From the NCBI GenBank assembly GCA_030052745.1, contig JANBVO010000016.1, positions 186,001 to 250,000 of the forward strand: a stretch of DNA of 64,000 nt, written 5' to 3'. The position numbers and the translations under genes were made by a program. The notes under the pieces were generated by a model, which was not told the DNA's origin, searched no databases, and was given only the letters and a program-made list of their open reading frames with translations. This DNA is from Pleurostoma richardsiae (lineage: Eukaryota; Ascomycota; Sordariomycetes; Calosphaeriales; Pleurostomataceae). How positions within the stretch are numbered: position 1 is the stretch's first letter; the number at the start of each line of letters is the position of its first letter. Positions 10,591 to 23,424 of the stretch are shown here, piece after piece.

Positions 10591-12776
10591 TCACTGCCAG
10601 TATACATCAGGGCTGTCAAGCTGGAAACCCTGCACCAACGTCGCCCAGTCTGGCCACCCATCCGCGCTGTTTTCAAGATCAAGGCTGGAGCCCCCTATAT
10701 CTCCTCCAAACATGAATGCTGGGAGGCCTTCGACCTGAGATGCACCTTCCATGGAGGCTGTACCGGAGTCACGATTGCTGCCAGTAGCTTTCCCCGATGT
10801 GTCCAGCCTCCGAACTTTATCCCTCACCGACAGTGCTTTCGCCTTCAGCGCCACCAGCACTGCCGACTTAGATCCAGACCCCATAGTACATTCGTCCCAC
10901 ATCTCTCCAGATACGGCGCGCCACGCCCTCTCGACACTTGGCCCCTCGGGTTTCACACACAAATGCCACAGAACGTACATGGTGACGTGGTACTGCGGAT
11001 AGGCCTTTCGCGCCCACGCGAACTGCTCCAACAAGACGTCTTCGTCGTGGAACCTCGGCTCCAGGATCTCCAGGGCCTCGACCAGGTTCTGCTCGGTGAC
11101 GAAGTCGGCATGTGGGCCTGGACGCTGCAGCATGGTCCACTGCAGCCTCGTGATGAAGTCGAGCTTCCGGAGCAGGAAGCGGGAGCATAGGATCGTCAGG
11201 CGGTGTTGAGGTATCACCGGATTGCAGTATACCAGCCACTTGTCGATGCTCGCGCGAGTTTTCCCGATAACATCCGTCCTGACGTCTTCACTTGGAGGTG
11301 ATGAGGGTGACGACGCCGCCGCGATGGTTGCCAGCTTCTGCATGGACTTGGCAAGGTGGATATTGGCCAGCGAAAATGTCATTTCCGTCCATCCCTCCTT
11401 CTCAGGGGGAAGCCGCTGCATCTCTGGCTGGAGATCTGAGTCGTTGACATTCAGGGGCCACCTGACGTCAGAGACAAGTAGCAGGCTGTTCGTATCTTCG
11501 AGGCCGTAGTCCTCGCCCGCGCGACCGTCGCGGCTCAGGAGATGCCACCAAAGGCGACGGCGAATCTCGGATTGGAAAGGAGAGAGACTCAGACGCTCTC
11601 CATCCCGGTGAATGCCCAGAGATTGAGCTATACGGATCGCGAGGCCGTTTAGGATCCATATTCCTTTGCCACGATTCTGGACGCGAAGCGCCGCCTAGTG
11701 ACCGCGATTAGGATATCCGGAGGAGTCACGCGGCCGAGGTATCGGAACTCACCAGATAAATTGCTAGGGCCCGAAGACCCGTCAATGTCGGGCGATCCAA
11801 GAAGTCTCCATGGGCTAATGCTTGTTCTAACCCGATCTTGAACCGGAGCAGCAGCGGCTCTTTGTCCTGCCCAAGCGTCATATGGGCTTGTTGAGCGTCG
11901 ATTGTGACCGCAGACCCAAAGTAAATCGCAAAGCTCAGTGCGAGGTTCTCCTGGGAAGCCGCTGGCGGGTTGTCAATCGTGGAGTATATCCTGAGCGAAT
12001 CGGTGGGAAGATGCAGCAGCTTCAGCCCTGAACAACCGTCGACGTTGTCGACATAGATTTTGAATAGCCTCACAGCCAGCTGTTTTGATGGGTGAAACGT
12101 TGAGGGCGGCTGGGAAAGGGAAACGGAGGAAAGGATGCCCAAAGGGTTGAATGGAGAGGGGAAGGGGGTGGTCGGGGTCGCCGTCTGGGGAGGCGTCAGG
12201 ACGGATTCGATATTTCGCTCCTATTCTAGACGTCAGAACATCAAGCTACACCTCGTCTGTTTATGATTAATGATTGTAACTAACTTCTCCTATGTATCTG
12301 GATAGTATGATCTCGTTGAAGTACTGGCTTGACGACCCTTCCTGGACGATAACGTCCTCTCGGGACCTCTCGCTCGTGCTGTCCGCGAGCAACGCCGCCG
12401 ACGATGGGCCAGGATGTGATGTATTAGCGGCTTCAGAACCGACAGTGGTAGGGGTCGTTGTTTCTTGTTCGGCAACTTTGGCGACGGATTTCTCTAGACG
12501 GGAGACGCGGGATGCCATGTCCGCCATGATGGTCCTCCTCGTGCGCCGCTTCCGCGGACCTAGCGGCGGGAAGGCGCAAGGCCTGCCAGTCCGCGTGCAT
12601 GCTGAGCATGGCTCTTTCTTGTCGCATCGGATCTTTTTCGCGTTACACGCATAGCATGAACGTGGCACCCAGCGAGGGCTCTGGGAGCCCGGGGCTGTTG
12701 AAGCTGTCTGCAGCTCTGGGTCGAGGTCGGAGTCCGGGGTGGGGCCCAACTGAGGGGCTGATGGCTCGGCAGACAT
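10591..12776 (-). CDS. Zn2Cys6 transcription factor with fungal-specific (MHR) domain
   Basis: Three exons, 12776-12285, 12220-11753 and 11694-10591; both introns are phase 0; 687 residues. The N-terminal binuclear zinc cluster is complete (Cys41, 44, 51, 57, 60, 67 in CYACNAKKIRC...C), followed by a basic stretch and a short coiled coil (MASRVSRLEKSVAKV). The region ERNIESVLTPPQTATP leads into the fungal_trans domain, whose core ALAIYLAALRVQNRGKGIWIL, GLAIRIAQSLGIHRDGERL and EIRRRLWWHL is clearly recognisable. The C-terminal 50 residues are acidic/aromatic and could activate. It lies head to head with the MCT-type transporter, which it may control. Family membership is certain, target genes are not. 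Confidence 0.92.
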
Positions 12777-13466
12777 ATGAGCAGTCAGAGTCTGGCTTCG
12801 GAGAGTGCAGAATGATGCCTGAAGTGCTTTGCAAGAGGCCGCTGATCAGGTAGGTAGGTCGGTAAGTATGTACTCCGGACTGAATCCATGACGGCTCGGT
12901 CGTAAACGAGGCCGAACCTTTTTGAAGCTAACCTTGAAGGGCCTAGCATCAGAGAAGTTGGAGGTCGATATGCCAAACTGACTGGAAACTTACATTCATC
13001 GGGCTATTCCCGTAACGGCACACACATACAAGCTCTCCAGTACTTATGACCGACGAGGGGCAGGTGGGTACTTAATTGGCGCTTACTATGGAGCTTGTAT
13101 CATTTGTTATGCGCTGCGCGATCTGTGGGCTGCTGTAGGTCGGCCGACTTCCAGTTTACGCCCGACCGAGACCCCTTTTTAACGTCGAGTCATTGTCTTT
13201 AGCTTCATGAAGCCCGGCAGCGGCCCTTTAGGCACTGCCTCTCTTGCCGGCGATAGCCTCCAACCTCGCCCGGGCTTTGATAGTACTCTAAGTCCGTGTC
13301 ATTTCGTAGAGCGTGTCAAATTTTCATGTACTCTAGAACTATTATAAAAGACTAGAAAGGCAACACATCATGATACCATATGCACCCTCAAACTTCCTGT
13401 CTCAAGTCCCAATAGTTGTTGCCGCCGTTCGTTCGTACTCTAGTTTCGTCTTCTAACAAAACCATC
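12777..13466. promoter_or_regulatory. Shared divergent promoter of regulator and MFS carrier
   Basis: 690 bp between the two start codons. TATAAA at 13343-13348, about 120 bp before the carrier ATG. A short (GGTA)n-like run lies near 12849-12861. Confidence 0.5.
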
Positions 13467-14986
13467 ATGTCACAACTACAACATTCCGCCCCACTGGAGG
13501 GAGACCAGCCCATCACAATAGATGCCGCACACGCAGAAGACCAAGCTGAAACTTCAGACACGCCGTCCACGTTGCAGGACGATCCTGAGAAAGCGGCCCA
13601 ACCAAAGCCCTTCGGCAGTGATTCCCCAGATGGCGGTGCCGTCGCTTGGCTCGTCGTGCTTGGCGGTTGGTGCACTTCGTTCTGCAGCTTCGGCTGGATC
13701 AACAGTATGAATGTTCGTACCTCAGACATTGCCCAGCTAACACCCATCAGGCATTGGAGTCTTCCAGGAGTACTACCAGAATGAACTGCTCTCCGGGTAC
13801 TCGCCAAGTACCATCTCGTGGATTCCCTCACTGCAGATCTTCTTCATGATGGGGATGGTGGGTTCAGTGGTGGTCGTGTCACCAGATCAAGCTCGCTAAC
13901 ATCGATTCAGGGACCCATTGTGGGCGCCCTGTACGACCACTACGGTCCTCGGTGGCTTCTACTTGGCGGCAGCCTCCTTCATGTTTTCGGAATCATGATG
14001 ACCAGTCTAGGCAAGGAGTATTACCAGATACTACTCGCACAGGGATTGTGTTCAGCTATTGGAGTATCGGCAATCTTCCAGCCGTGTATGTGCATCTTAT
14101 TATTGCTCTGTAGGCTCTTTTGATTGCAGTAGACTAATAAATCCTTCTAGCTGTCACCTGCGTCGCCGGTTGGTTCAACCACAAGCGGGGTGCCGCTTTT
14201 GGAATCCTGTTCACCGGCTCCAGCATCGGTGGTGTTGTCTTCCCGATACTCGTCACACATCTCATCCGCGACGTTGGCTTTGGCTGGGCCATGCGCATCT
14301 GCGCCTTTCTCATGCTCGGTCTCCTGGTCATTGCCAACCTAACCGTGAAGCCTTTCTACCCCCCGACACCACAGAAGGTCACAGTCGCCCAGCTCATCAA
14401 GCCCCTTACTGAAATACAGTTTGTCCTCATGACGGCTGGTTTCTTCTGCTTCGGCTATGGCTTCTTCGTCCCCGTCAATTACCTCCCCGCCCAGGCGCTC
14501 AGTGCAGGCATGTCGCCGGACCTGGCCCAGTATCTGCTGCCGATTCTCAACGCCGGTTCGCTGTTCGGGCGGCTCTTCGCTGGCTTTCTAGGCGACAAGG
14601 TCGGCCGCTACAACATCTTTGTTGTCGTGTGCTACCTGTCCGGTATCTGGATCCTGGCTCTCTGGCTCCCCGACTCTAGCGATCCGGCCCTCATCGCCTT
14701 CGCCGTCCTGTTCGGCTTCTTTTCCGGCGCTTACGTTTCACTGATCACACCTCTCGTCATGCAGATCTCTCCGTTCGCTGAGCTGGGGTTCCGCACCGGC
14801 ATTGTCCTCCTGGTTACCGCGACCAGCGGCTTGACGACGAATCCAATCAACGGCGCCATTCTCGATGGTTCCGGGGGCTGGAACGGCCTCAAAATCTTCT
14901 CCGGCGTGTTCTGTCTTGTTGGTACCACCTTTGTGCTGGCATCGAGAATCAAGAAGACTGGCTTTAAGCTCTTGGTCCGTTATTGA
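13467..14986 (+). CDS. MFS transporter, monocarboxylate porter (MCT) type
   Basis: Four exons, 13467-13704, 13751-13857, 13911-14085 and 14151-14986, all with GT-AG introns of 46-65 bp and clear CTAAC/CTAAT branch points; 451 residues. A soluble hydrophilic N-tail of about 50 residues leads to DGGAVAWLVVLGGW, the D-G-x-W signature of the MCT family in TM1. Later segments match the family: IGVFQEYYQNELL, WIPSLQ, GPIVGALYDHYGPRWLL (TM2-3 loop) and AVTCVAGWFNHKRGAAFGI-like wording in exon 4. Twelve membrane spans are expected. Substrates of fungal members include monocarboxylates, riboflavin and secondary metabolites. The divergent regulator and downstream aminotransferase are the only hints here. 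Confidence 0.9.
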
Positions 14987-15869
14987 AGGGGTCATTAGTT
15001 GAATACTCGAGGGTCAACCCTACACTTGCCACGTGGACTTATCTTCTGCCCATTCCAATATTATTGAAGCATTTTGTAATAATAAGTTGTAAAAAACCGA
15101 CAACGAATCCTCTCCGCTCTAACGAATGGCATGCCCCCTTCATCAACTGCACAGGCGGAGCTGGGACCATCAGTCGCCGGTGCTGTTCGGTGCTTTAAAT
15201 GTTCCTTCTCGCTACAAGTATATATGTGTCTGTCTTAGGGGTCAGTTGGTCTCGTGAAACCTGAACGAACCCGAAGAACACGATTAGGATGCCTTCAGGA
15301 ATGTCCAGGTGATCTGACAGCCGCCTGTACCGACAAATTCCTCATTGGAGCCTGCGAACATGATGAGGAAGCAGATAGCGGATGTTGTCTATAGCACAGC
15401 ATCGGACAAAGGACCTCTTACATTTGGTGGACAAGACGAGCCTATTATTCTAGATAAGAAGAGCCAAGTCCAAGGAAATTTATCAACCACCATCCTGAAC
15501 TTTCGATCTAGAGTTCACCATCTCCGACAGCTCCGTTGCTCTCACCCGAGCGCCGAGAGCCGACGCGATAACGCAGCAGACTTTGCCCCGCATCTAGAAG
15601 TTGGCTGACCGCAGTAGCGCTGTTCATTAAGGTTGTTGAGCAAGTTTCCACTGGTGTGCTAATCCTCCCAGCCACTTATCTGGCAAATCGCGACGCATGT
15701 CTTCATGCGCTGACGCGACCTTTTCGCGAGGTCACGGGAAGGGCGCTAGATTGGCAAGTGCCCTCTGTTCTACTTAAGGGGCTAGTTGTCCGCCTCTCTG
15801 TCTCCTACCCATCTCTTTCTCTGGAGACCGCGTTGCTTTGCGAACAGCTAACCTACTTCCTACTCCAGA
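14987..15869. other. Intergenic, 883 bp
   Basis: 3' flank of the carrier and promoter of the aminotransferase. Two open frames of about 90 codons have no family resemblance. Nothing else seen. Confidence 0.4.
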
Positions 15870-17319
15870 ATGCTGTCCCGGCGTGGAGCACTGCTTGCAA
15901 GCCAACTGGATATTCCATGGAGGTTTGTCCCCAAAGGTGCCGGAGATTATGACCCTGACACAAACCAAGCTGGAGTCATATCTTATGCTCTTGCGGAGAA
16001 TGTCGGTAGTTTTGCCTAATTGGTCTATCTTGTCATGGGAACAGGACAGCGTTGGCTTACACATCTAGCCAGGCGCTCATCCGTGATGAAATTGAGAGTT
16101 TCACAGCAGACAAGGTAGATGTTCTCGAACAGAGAGTGATCATACGGTCACTGACAAGGGAAAAGGTTCGAATACCAGGCCTCGCATTCACCTATGGCTA
16201 CAGTAGGGCAGGCGGGCCCCGGCTGCCGAAAGCGACCGCAGTCCACCTAAATGAGTACTTCAGTCCAGTAGAGCCTCTAACTGGAGAAGAGATCCTTTTC
16301 GCAGGCGGTACGACCGCTGTAAATGAGGTCCTCGGGTTCTCTATCGGGGAACCCGGCGACGGAATTCTCACGAGCGTGCCGTGCTATGGCCGGTTCGAGC
16401 TCGACTTCGGTAACAAAGCCGGGCTTAAAATGATCTACGCTGAGACCGATGCGGTGTCATCTTTTCTCCCAAGTGTCGTGGACAAGTTCGAAACGGCCTT
16501 GGTACGCTCGCACGAGGCCGGCGTGAGGATCTGTGCCCTATTGATCGTCAACCCCAACAACCCGGTCGGAAAGTGCTACCCGCGTGACACGCTCTTGGCC
16601 TTGATGCGATTCTGCCACAAGCATCAGATCCACTTCATCAGCGACGAGGTGTACGGACTCTCCGTGTTCGAATCGGGCGAGGGCGATGCCGTCCCTTTCA
16701 CGTCGGCCTTATCGATAGACTTTCCGGCACACCGCGACTTCATCCATGTCACTTGGGGCTTCAGCAAGGACTTTGGTGCCGCGGGTATGCGGCTAGGTGC
16801 CCTGATAACGCGAAATAGGGCATTGCGACAGGCTATGACTGCGATTGTGCGTTTCCACGGCACGTCTGGCATGGCTGTAGCGGTTGCAGTTGCCATGCTC
16901 GAAGACCGGGAGTGGTGTCGGTCCCTGATCTCCGTCTCCCAGGCAAGACTAGGCGAAGCATATCAGTTCACGACGAGACGTCTTAGAGAGTTGGGCATCC
17001 CGTATGTCAAGGGAGCGAACGCAGGGTTCTTTATATTCCTTGACATGTCGCGGTATTTACCACCGCCGGGGAGCTTGACTCCCGCAGAGCGGGAATTTGC
17101 CCTTGTTGAGAAGCTGATGGAAGCTGGTATCTTTCTGCAGCCCGGAGAGGAGCACTATTTGGAGCCGGGATGGTTCCGGATGGTCTACACGCAGAACCGG
17201 CGAATTATGGAAGAAGGCTTCCGCCGGTGAGTTTATTTCGGAATAGCTCACTTCCTGTCACAAGATCATTAACTCATGCGGCCAGGCTCGCAATCGCCGT
17301 TCGCAATATTTCCTGGTGA
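15870..17319 (+). CDS. ACC-synthase-like PLP aminotransferase (class I/II)
   Basis: Fold-type I PLP enzyme; fungal members are annotated as 1-aminocyclopropane-1-carboxylate synthase-like or as cluster aminotransferases. Exons 15870-16001, 16073-17226 and 17286-17319 give 439 residues. Exon 1 supplies PWRFVPKGAGDYDPDTNQAG...YALAEN, the usual family N-terminus. PLP lysine is Lys276 in GFSKDFGAAGMRLG. NPNNPVGK (204-211) and DEVY (235-238) contact the cofactor. The first intron is odd: the best protein joins AEN to ALIRDE using a GTCGGT donor at 16002. A stronger GTAGTT donor six bases later, with acceptor CAG before 16054, would insert nine residues. The last exon encodes only eleven residues (LAIAVRNISW-like end). 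Confidence 0.88.
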
Positions 17320-17927
17320 GGCTTAGGCAAACCATTGGAGCAGTCAGGCTATTGCTTCTTAAGCTAACGACGGAGAAGAAGGATATGTAGGTAAGATAGT
17401 GCTTTATACTAGACTTGCCTGATTCGAAAAAGCCCATTCTTCCCGAGCTTCCTGAGTTGGTACGTACGTCTAAGTCACATACGCAGATAGGATCAAACAG
17501 TTCGCCTGCGCCTTTACTCTGCGTACTCTTTGCGCGTTGGCTATTCTGAGGGTTACGGATACTGTCCTACCTCTATGCTGCATCCATGGACTACCAAGCT
17601 GATGCCTCTCATCACTGTTAAACTCGTTGCATAATACGGCAAAGGCTGGAGACCCAAAAGATAAAGTGTGGTTGAAAGTAACACGAGTTGTGTCCTTCTA
17701 AGTACAGTGTGAGCTGAGTCAATAGCGCAACGACCGCACGCAACCGCAGTAAGCAGGTGGTCCTACGAACGAAGATAGCTGTCGCGTGACCAAAGAACCT
17801 CCTAACCAGGATTCGCAGCGAAAACTATGTATGGAAACAAATGAAAGATCATTTCTTCATAGCCGGTGGGCCGACTGGGTCAGGTACACAACGACAGATC
17901 ATAGAGACAAAATAACCTCCTCCACCC
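17320..17927. other. Intergenic, 608 bp
   Basis: Convergent region between the aminotransferase and the ankyrin/CorA-like gene; no gene, repeat or RNA recognised. Confidence 0.4.
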
Positions 17928-20900
17928 CTATTGTTCTGCATCTATGTACCTCCTTGGCATAAGACGTCGAAACGTGGGACGCCGACGCCACCTCGGCAGA
18001 TCGTTATCATCAAAATTGTAAGGTCTGCGGCCATTGTCAATGACGTCGTCATCGTCAATCCCCTCGTTGATGAGCGGCCGCGATGGTGGCGGCGAGTGCC
18101 TGTGCCACCGCAGCCCAATGTACCCGTGCGGGGTCCACAGGAAGGCGATGATCAGGCCAACAACCACCAGGCTGGTGATTTCGCCGGCAACTAGAAGTTG
18201 TCAGAAACCTCGGAAACTACTGTACTTTGAGGGAGCTTACACAGTCTCCGCACCAGCCAGATCGAATCGTAACTCAGTTGCGAGTTTCCATCGTGCGGGA
18301 ACTGGTTCACGGGCATCGCGAAGAGGCTAGTCATGAAAGACAGGGGAGTCTACGTCGATCGAAGCTCGTGGCGTTAGCTGTTGCGCTTCTGTATATATTA
18401 GACTGCTCTGGGCGTTGATATTAGGGACACGTACGAAAAGAATAGTTACGATAGTGAAAACCATAATGTAGTTGTTCAGCGACCGCGATGCCTCGGCCTC
18501 GTCAAGTGAACTTTGCGCCTGTTTCACTTGGACTAGGTAGTCAAGCTAAGATTTCCGGTCAGCATGCACTACTATAATGAACAGCACGCAGGTCATATCA
18601 TGACGCTCAACATACGCCTTCTAATGTTCTGCTGGCATTCTCGTCCAGCCGAATGGTACGGGTGATCAGTGCTCGTGTGCCGCAGTGCTCGAAGTAGCTC
18701 TCTCGACACTGCCTGGCCGCTTCACTGGGTCCCGGCCAGAAAATACGGGTGAACTTCTCGAGAACCTCTGCTTGAGCTTCAAACACGCGTCGGATGAGAT
18801 GAATCTCGTCGCGAATGTCCTTGAGCTCGTAGATCAGCTTGATCTCATCGGTGATGGATTTGACGGCTTCCCGGTTGAAGGCTTTCCGCTCCCCTCGATT
18901 TTTGATCTGCTCCCTGAAGAATTTAAAGCACCGGACTTCTTGGTCGGCCTACGTAAAGCGCGGTCAGTAAATACAGCTCGTAATAGGGAATGAAGAGCCT
19001 ATAGAGATCCAATTGCATACCCTCAATGCCGCAGTGTTGTCAAATATGTCTAGAATGTGGTCTCCCACGCCAGCATAACGAAACTCGTCTAAATATGTGG
19101 CGCACTCATATATAATCAGTTCAATCAAGTCTTCGGGCTCTTGAAGGGACTCGATACCGCCTTGACGAATAGTATCAACCATCGTGTCTTCGACTCCAGC
19201 ATGCCACCGGCTGGGACAGGAGGTGATCACTGTTTCTGTACAGAAAACAAAAGCATCGGGTTAGACTTGAACTGGTGGATTGAGAAGGACATGACCAGAT
19301 TGAGCGTGCGCCCAACTTCAGGCTGGTTGGACTTACTGTCGTCTAATTTCCACAGCCACATCTGGTGGATCATTAGCAATTTTGGTATATCCTCCCCCGT
19401 ATTAATACGCTTTCCGTTGTCGCCTTTGACTGGCGTGTCTTGATTGTCAGACGTGTCAGCTGGCGATGAAGTTTGCGTATCGACAGCATCTCTCGATGTC
19501 AACAGCTTAGACTTGGGCTTCAGTGATGCTTCAGTATCACTAGCCGTTGTTCCTGCTGACGTCTCCAGCCACAGGGCAGAGGTTGAGGGTGCTTTTGTGC
19601 GGTCCGAATCGTCTTCTGGTTGTGCCAGGACATTGGGGTCGGACTTGGGTCGGTCGTCAGGTCGAGGTGCAAGTGAAAATTGCGTCCAGTGTGACTCGGG
19701 ATCTTCAGTGTCTAATTAATCAAGCTCTGTGTTAGCTGCTGTCTATGAGGACACGATCGCATCGATGCTTCAGAGGGAGATTTATGCATTTGGACATCAT
19801 TAGCCATGTTGTGTCGACTCTCACCTCCAGCTAGAAGAAATGTCAGACATAAGCATATCTTCTACCATCAGGTAACATATCTTCGACATTGTTAATGACA
19901 TACCTGTAGTGGTCTGGTCATCGGAACCAGAACTCGCTCGGTAGGTGCCCAAGAATGCAAGATATTCTCTCAGTGCTGCGTCTTCGTCCTCAATTTTCCG
20001 CCGCTTGATTTTGGTTTTGAACCACTTCAATACCACCTGGTCTTTGTCGCGAACGCCGATTTTTTCCTTCTCCAGCATATCGTAATATGAGCTGTCTAGT
20101 GTCGGCGGAATCTGTAAACCAGCCGAGCCCGAAAACCTGGGATATACCTCGTGGAGTCTGGTCATCTTCCTGAAGTGTGGGGTTTGGCTTCTTGGGTTAA
20201 CCTTCTTGCGCTCAAGATACGTTTCTGCCTCAAAATCGATATACGGGAACTGGCCAGGTCACTGTCAGCGTAAAGAACCCCTTTGCTCCAATATGGTTGT
20301 CGTACAACAAGGGAAAGCCTCCTTCCTCTAGGGAAGTTCCGGAAGGGCTTTCGTTCATTTTCTATGTGGCCAGCATTGACAGCACGCAATTTTCGATTGG
20401 TCGTGGAGTCGGAAGATGCTTGGTCAGTCTCGATCATGCTTTCATCTCCCGGCTTTCTCAGGTTGGTGGTCGGGGCAGACTGCGTCCTAAGAACCCCATT
20501 GCCTAGACTTGGCCTGGTATTCGTTTCGCCGGACCTACTTGAATGGTCATCTATGGGGCGAGATGTGCCACTCCGGGCATGATGCCTGCCATCCTTATCC
20601 CCGAGGTTATCCACGCTTCTTGAATCTTCGGCCTGCCCATAATTAGTGACAGATTCGGTGTAGTCCTCAAATACAACGTACATGAGGTAGCCTCGTGCAA
20701 TTCTCCGCAGTCACGCCTTTCTGGTCCATGATCGTCCGCTGAAAGAATTCCCATATGCGATTTTGCTCGTCAGTATCAAGCTTTTTGACGATGTAATATA
20801 TCAGGTCCTGGACGGTCCGCATAGTCAGTGACACAGGAGCGCTTTAGTATGGCATATGAAACTTTATACCTTGATCCATGTCATCTTGTGTTTCGTTAGT

Positions 20901-22242
20901 CTCTCACGATTTGTCATGTAGGGTATAAGCCCACTTACATTGTTCGCCGGGAAGTGAATCCATCTCCACACGTCCTTGTCGTCCAGTGTCTCCTTTTTTT
21001 CAGAAGAGTCATCCAAGCTATCTAGGTACTTCTTAAACTCATCTTCAATGTCTTTCAGCTCGCCCTCTGCTCTGTAGACAAGCTGATGAATTGAAGTGGA
21101 TGTTGCCCAGGAGACTCCGCGGCCACGCCAATAGTATCTAACGTAAACTTTGAAGTCTTCGCACGTCTTGACCTTGTCGTTGAGGTACACAGGAGGATCT
21201 CTTGGAATCTTCGTGATCTGCTTTCTCCTTCCAACCGGTTGCGGCCGCGAAAATAGGTGGGTAATTTTTTCAACCGTTGATTTTTCGAGGACAGGCCTGA
21301 TAGCGTCTTGGGGACTGAGCCCTTCGATGTTTCTCACATCAGTATCTGCGCCGCATGATAGCAGCCACGCGATTCCTTCGTAGTCACCATTACTGCACGC
21401 ATCATGCAGTGGAGTATCACCTTGAGCTAGTTAGAAATAATCTCGCTCTGAAATAATGCTGGGATGATCTGAAAAGCCCTACCAAAGTAATCCCTCGTGT
21501 TAACCTCCGAGCCTAAGCGGGCTAGATACTTGGCCATGTTGAGGAGTTTAAGAACTTCTTTTTCCTCAGAACGACGTCCTCTGAGCCATATGACAAGGTG
21601 CAGTGATGTCATGCCATATTCATCGGCCATGTCAACTGGCGCGCCAGAATTGAGCAACATGGAAACTATTTCCTCGTTGCCGCGGGCTGCAGCTTCGTGT
21701 AGGGCAGCTCTGCCATGGTGATCTGCCAGGTCGAGAAATCTAGAGCACTCGCTGTGGCTAAGAAGCTCTCTCACCACTTGAACTCTTCCCATTACCACCG
21801 CTTTGTGCAATGCAGTTTGCTTGGACCCCTCCTCTTGCAACGACAGCTTGTTCCCAGGCGCCTTAATAAGCTGAATCGCGAGCGAGTCTCGGCGTTTGAC
21901 TATTGCGGTGAAGAGACATGCCGTCAAAGAGTCGTTGCCATACGTCGCAGTAGATATCAGCCCTGACTGTTGTATGTTGGCCTTTCGAATCTTGAGAAGA
22001 TTCGTGACACTGATCGAATTATCAGTCTCCACTGCAATTGCCAGCTGAACGGACCATTCGTGCTCCTTCATGCGCAGGTCAAGGAACGTTTCTTGGTTCG
22101 GCGTTGCAGGACCACCACTTGGCCCTTTTGTAGAGCCCCTGCGGGTGTCATCCGTCTGTCCTGGAGGGGTTGTTAATGGTCCCTGCAGTGTCGCCCCACG
22201 GCTTGAGGACGCGGCGATCGGCGATGCCGTGAGTTTAGTCAT
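17928..22242 (-). CDS. Ankyrin-repeat protein with CorA-like C-terminal membrane domain
   Basis: Thirteen exons reconstruct to 1141 residues with no frame break: 22242-21483, 21420-20939, 20884-20870, 20807-20682, 20632-20306, 20249-20148, 20111-19904, 19711-19337, 19235-19021, 18948-18616, 18545-18435, 18349-18241 and 18190-17928. Exon 1 and the start of exon 2 carry ankyrin repeats (TALHKAVVMGRVQVVRELLS, AALHEAAARGNEEIVSMLL, TPLHDACSNGDYEGIAWLL). A central segment has the fungal family wording (FPYIDFEAE, PPTLDSSYYDML, RDKDQVV, MIHQMWLWKLDD, VITSCPSRW). A long helical stretch ends in two membrane spans (NYIMVFTIVTILF...SLFAM and EITSLVVVGLIIAFLW) as in CorA-like Mg transporters. The CorA GMN signature is absent (MPVN instead), so transport is doubtful. 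Exon 3 is only 15 nt. Between exons 7 and 8 a 6-nt microexon is also possible without changing frame. Confidence 0.85.
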
Positions 22243-23424
22243 TTGACGAAGTGACTGATTTGAAGAGATTTAGAAGTAAAGCCAAAAGATGTCAGATGAA
22301 CTTAGAAGAAAATTGCGAGCCCGTTCAACGGGGCAGGCTGAGAGTCCCCCAGCCCAGGTGGGCGGGGGGAAGATATAGACGGGATGAAGCAGCCATCTCT
22401 CGTTGGGGTGGGCAGCCTCTTCGGACAGACTTCCTAAATTTGTCCAAGGGTTGGTTACGCAGACTTCTCGTTCAATCTCGCAGCCTCACCAGCTGTGTGC
22501 AAGGTAGGGAGAAGGCTCGAGGCTTGCATCAGGCTAGTCCTCAACGAGCGCCGGCGCTTGTGCAGTTGCGGTCTGCATTCTTGATTGGCCTGACCGGCAA
22601 TTCAGCATGATCATATTCAGCTCTGGCGAAGTAAGTAGGGTGTGTCCTTCTCCGGACAGGTGGCACTCTGATACCTTGATTGAAGTCAGGCTAGCACAGC
22701 CGCAACTTAAAGATGATCAGTCAATGTAGGTTGCTTTTTTTTTGGTCATGGTTTCATTCGCTTAGTACCCATCCATCACATCTGGAAAGTGCGGCGAAGG
22801 ATTCAGACAAGTCGTCGCCAGCCCTTTCATCCGCAGCGCTTGATCCCCTAGCCTCGAGCCCGGAGTTGGCAATGTGACCATTGCCTCGCTAGCTTCAAGG
22901 AGGCCAAGGCGGCCCGTTAATGGTCCAATACACGTGGCTCCAAGCGGGCCGGGCGTGCCCGGAAACCTTCTCCCGCGAAGCTCTATACCCAATACAGGAA
23001 GCCAGGCATGCCAGTCGTGGCCAAGATGCTGCCTCCTATTTTCCCCACGCTACGCTGCCAGACTCGATCTGGGGATTTACGGAGAAACAGGTCATCATGG
23101 AGGGGCAAAGAGGGGTCATATCTCCTGAGAACAGCCCACTGGATACACTGGTGGAAAATGCTCATTGTCTGCTCCGACTTTCTTTACGCAAACTCTGTGA
23201 AGCATCAAATTCGGCCAAGAAAGACTGTTGAATCCTAGCAACATGTCTGGAACAAATCAAAGCCCCATTATAAGGATCTATGCAGCACTTAAGCTGGGGG
23301 TTGGCTGACAAAGACATCTTAGGAAGCAGACCCTACAGAGGAGTTCAACCATTCGGATTCAGCCGTTGGCGTATGTGGGAGACAGCCCCTCTGTCACGTT
23401 ATTTTTGTCTAGTTGCTGACCATC
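22243..23424. other. Intergenic, 1182 bp
   Basis: Contains a T run at 22734-22743 and several unconvincing short frames around 22870-23240. No gene recognised. Confidence 0.4.

Noticed and set aside
19715-19903. 6-nt microexon CTGGAG inside intron 7 of the ankyrin/CorA-like gene
   Set aside because: It keeps the frame but is not needed; a single intron is simpler. RNA reads would decide.
22870-23240. Overlapping short frames suggesting a gene upstream of the methyltransferase relic
   Set aside because: No conserved residues or plausible introns; treated as non-coding.
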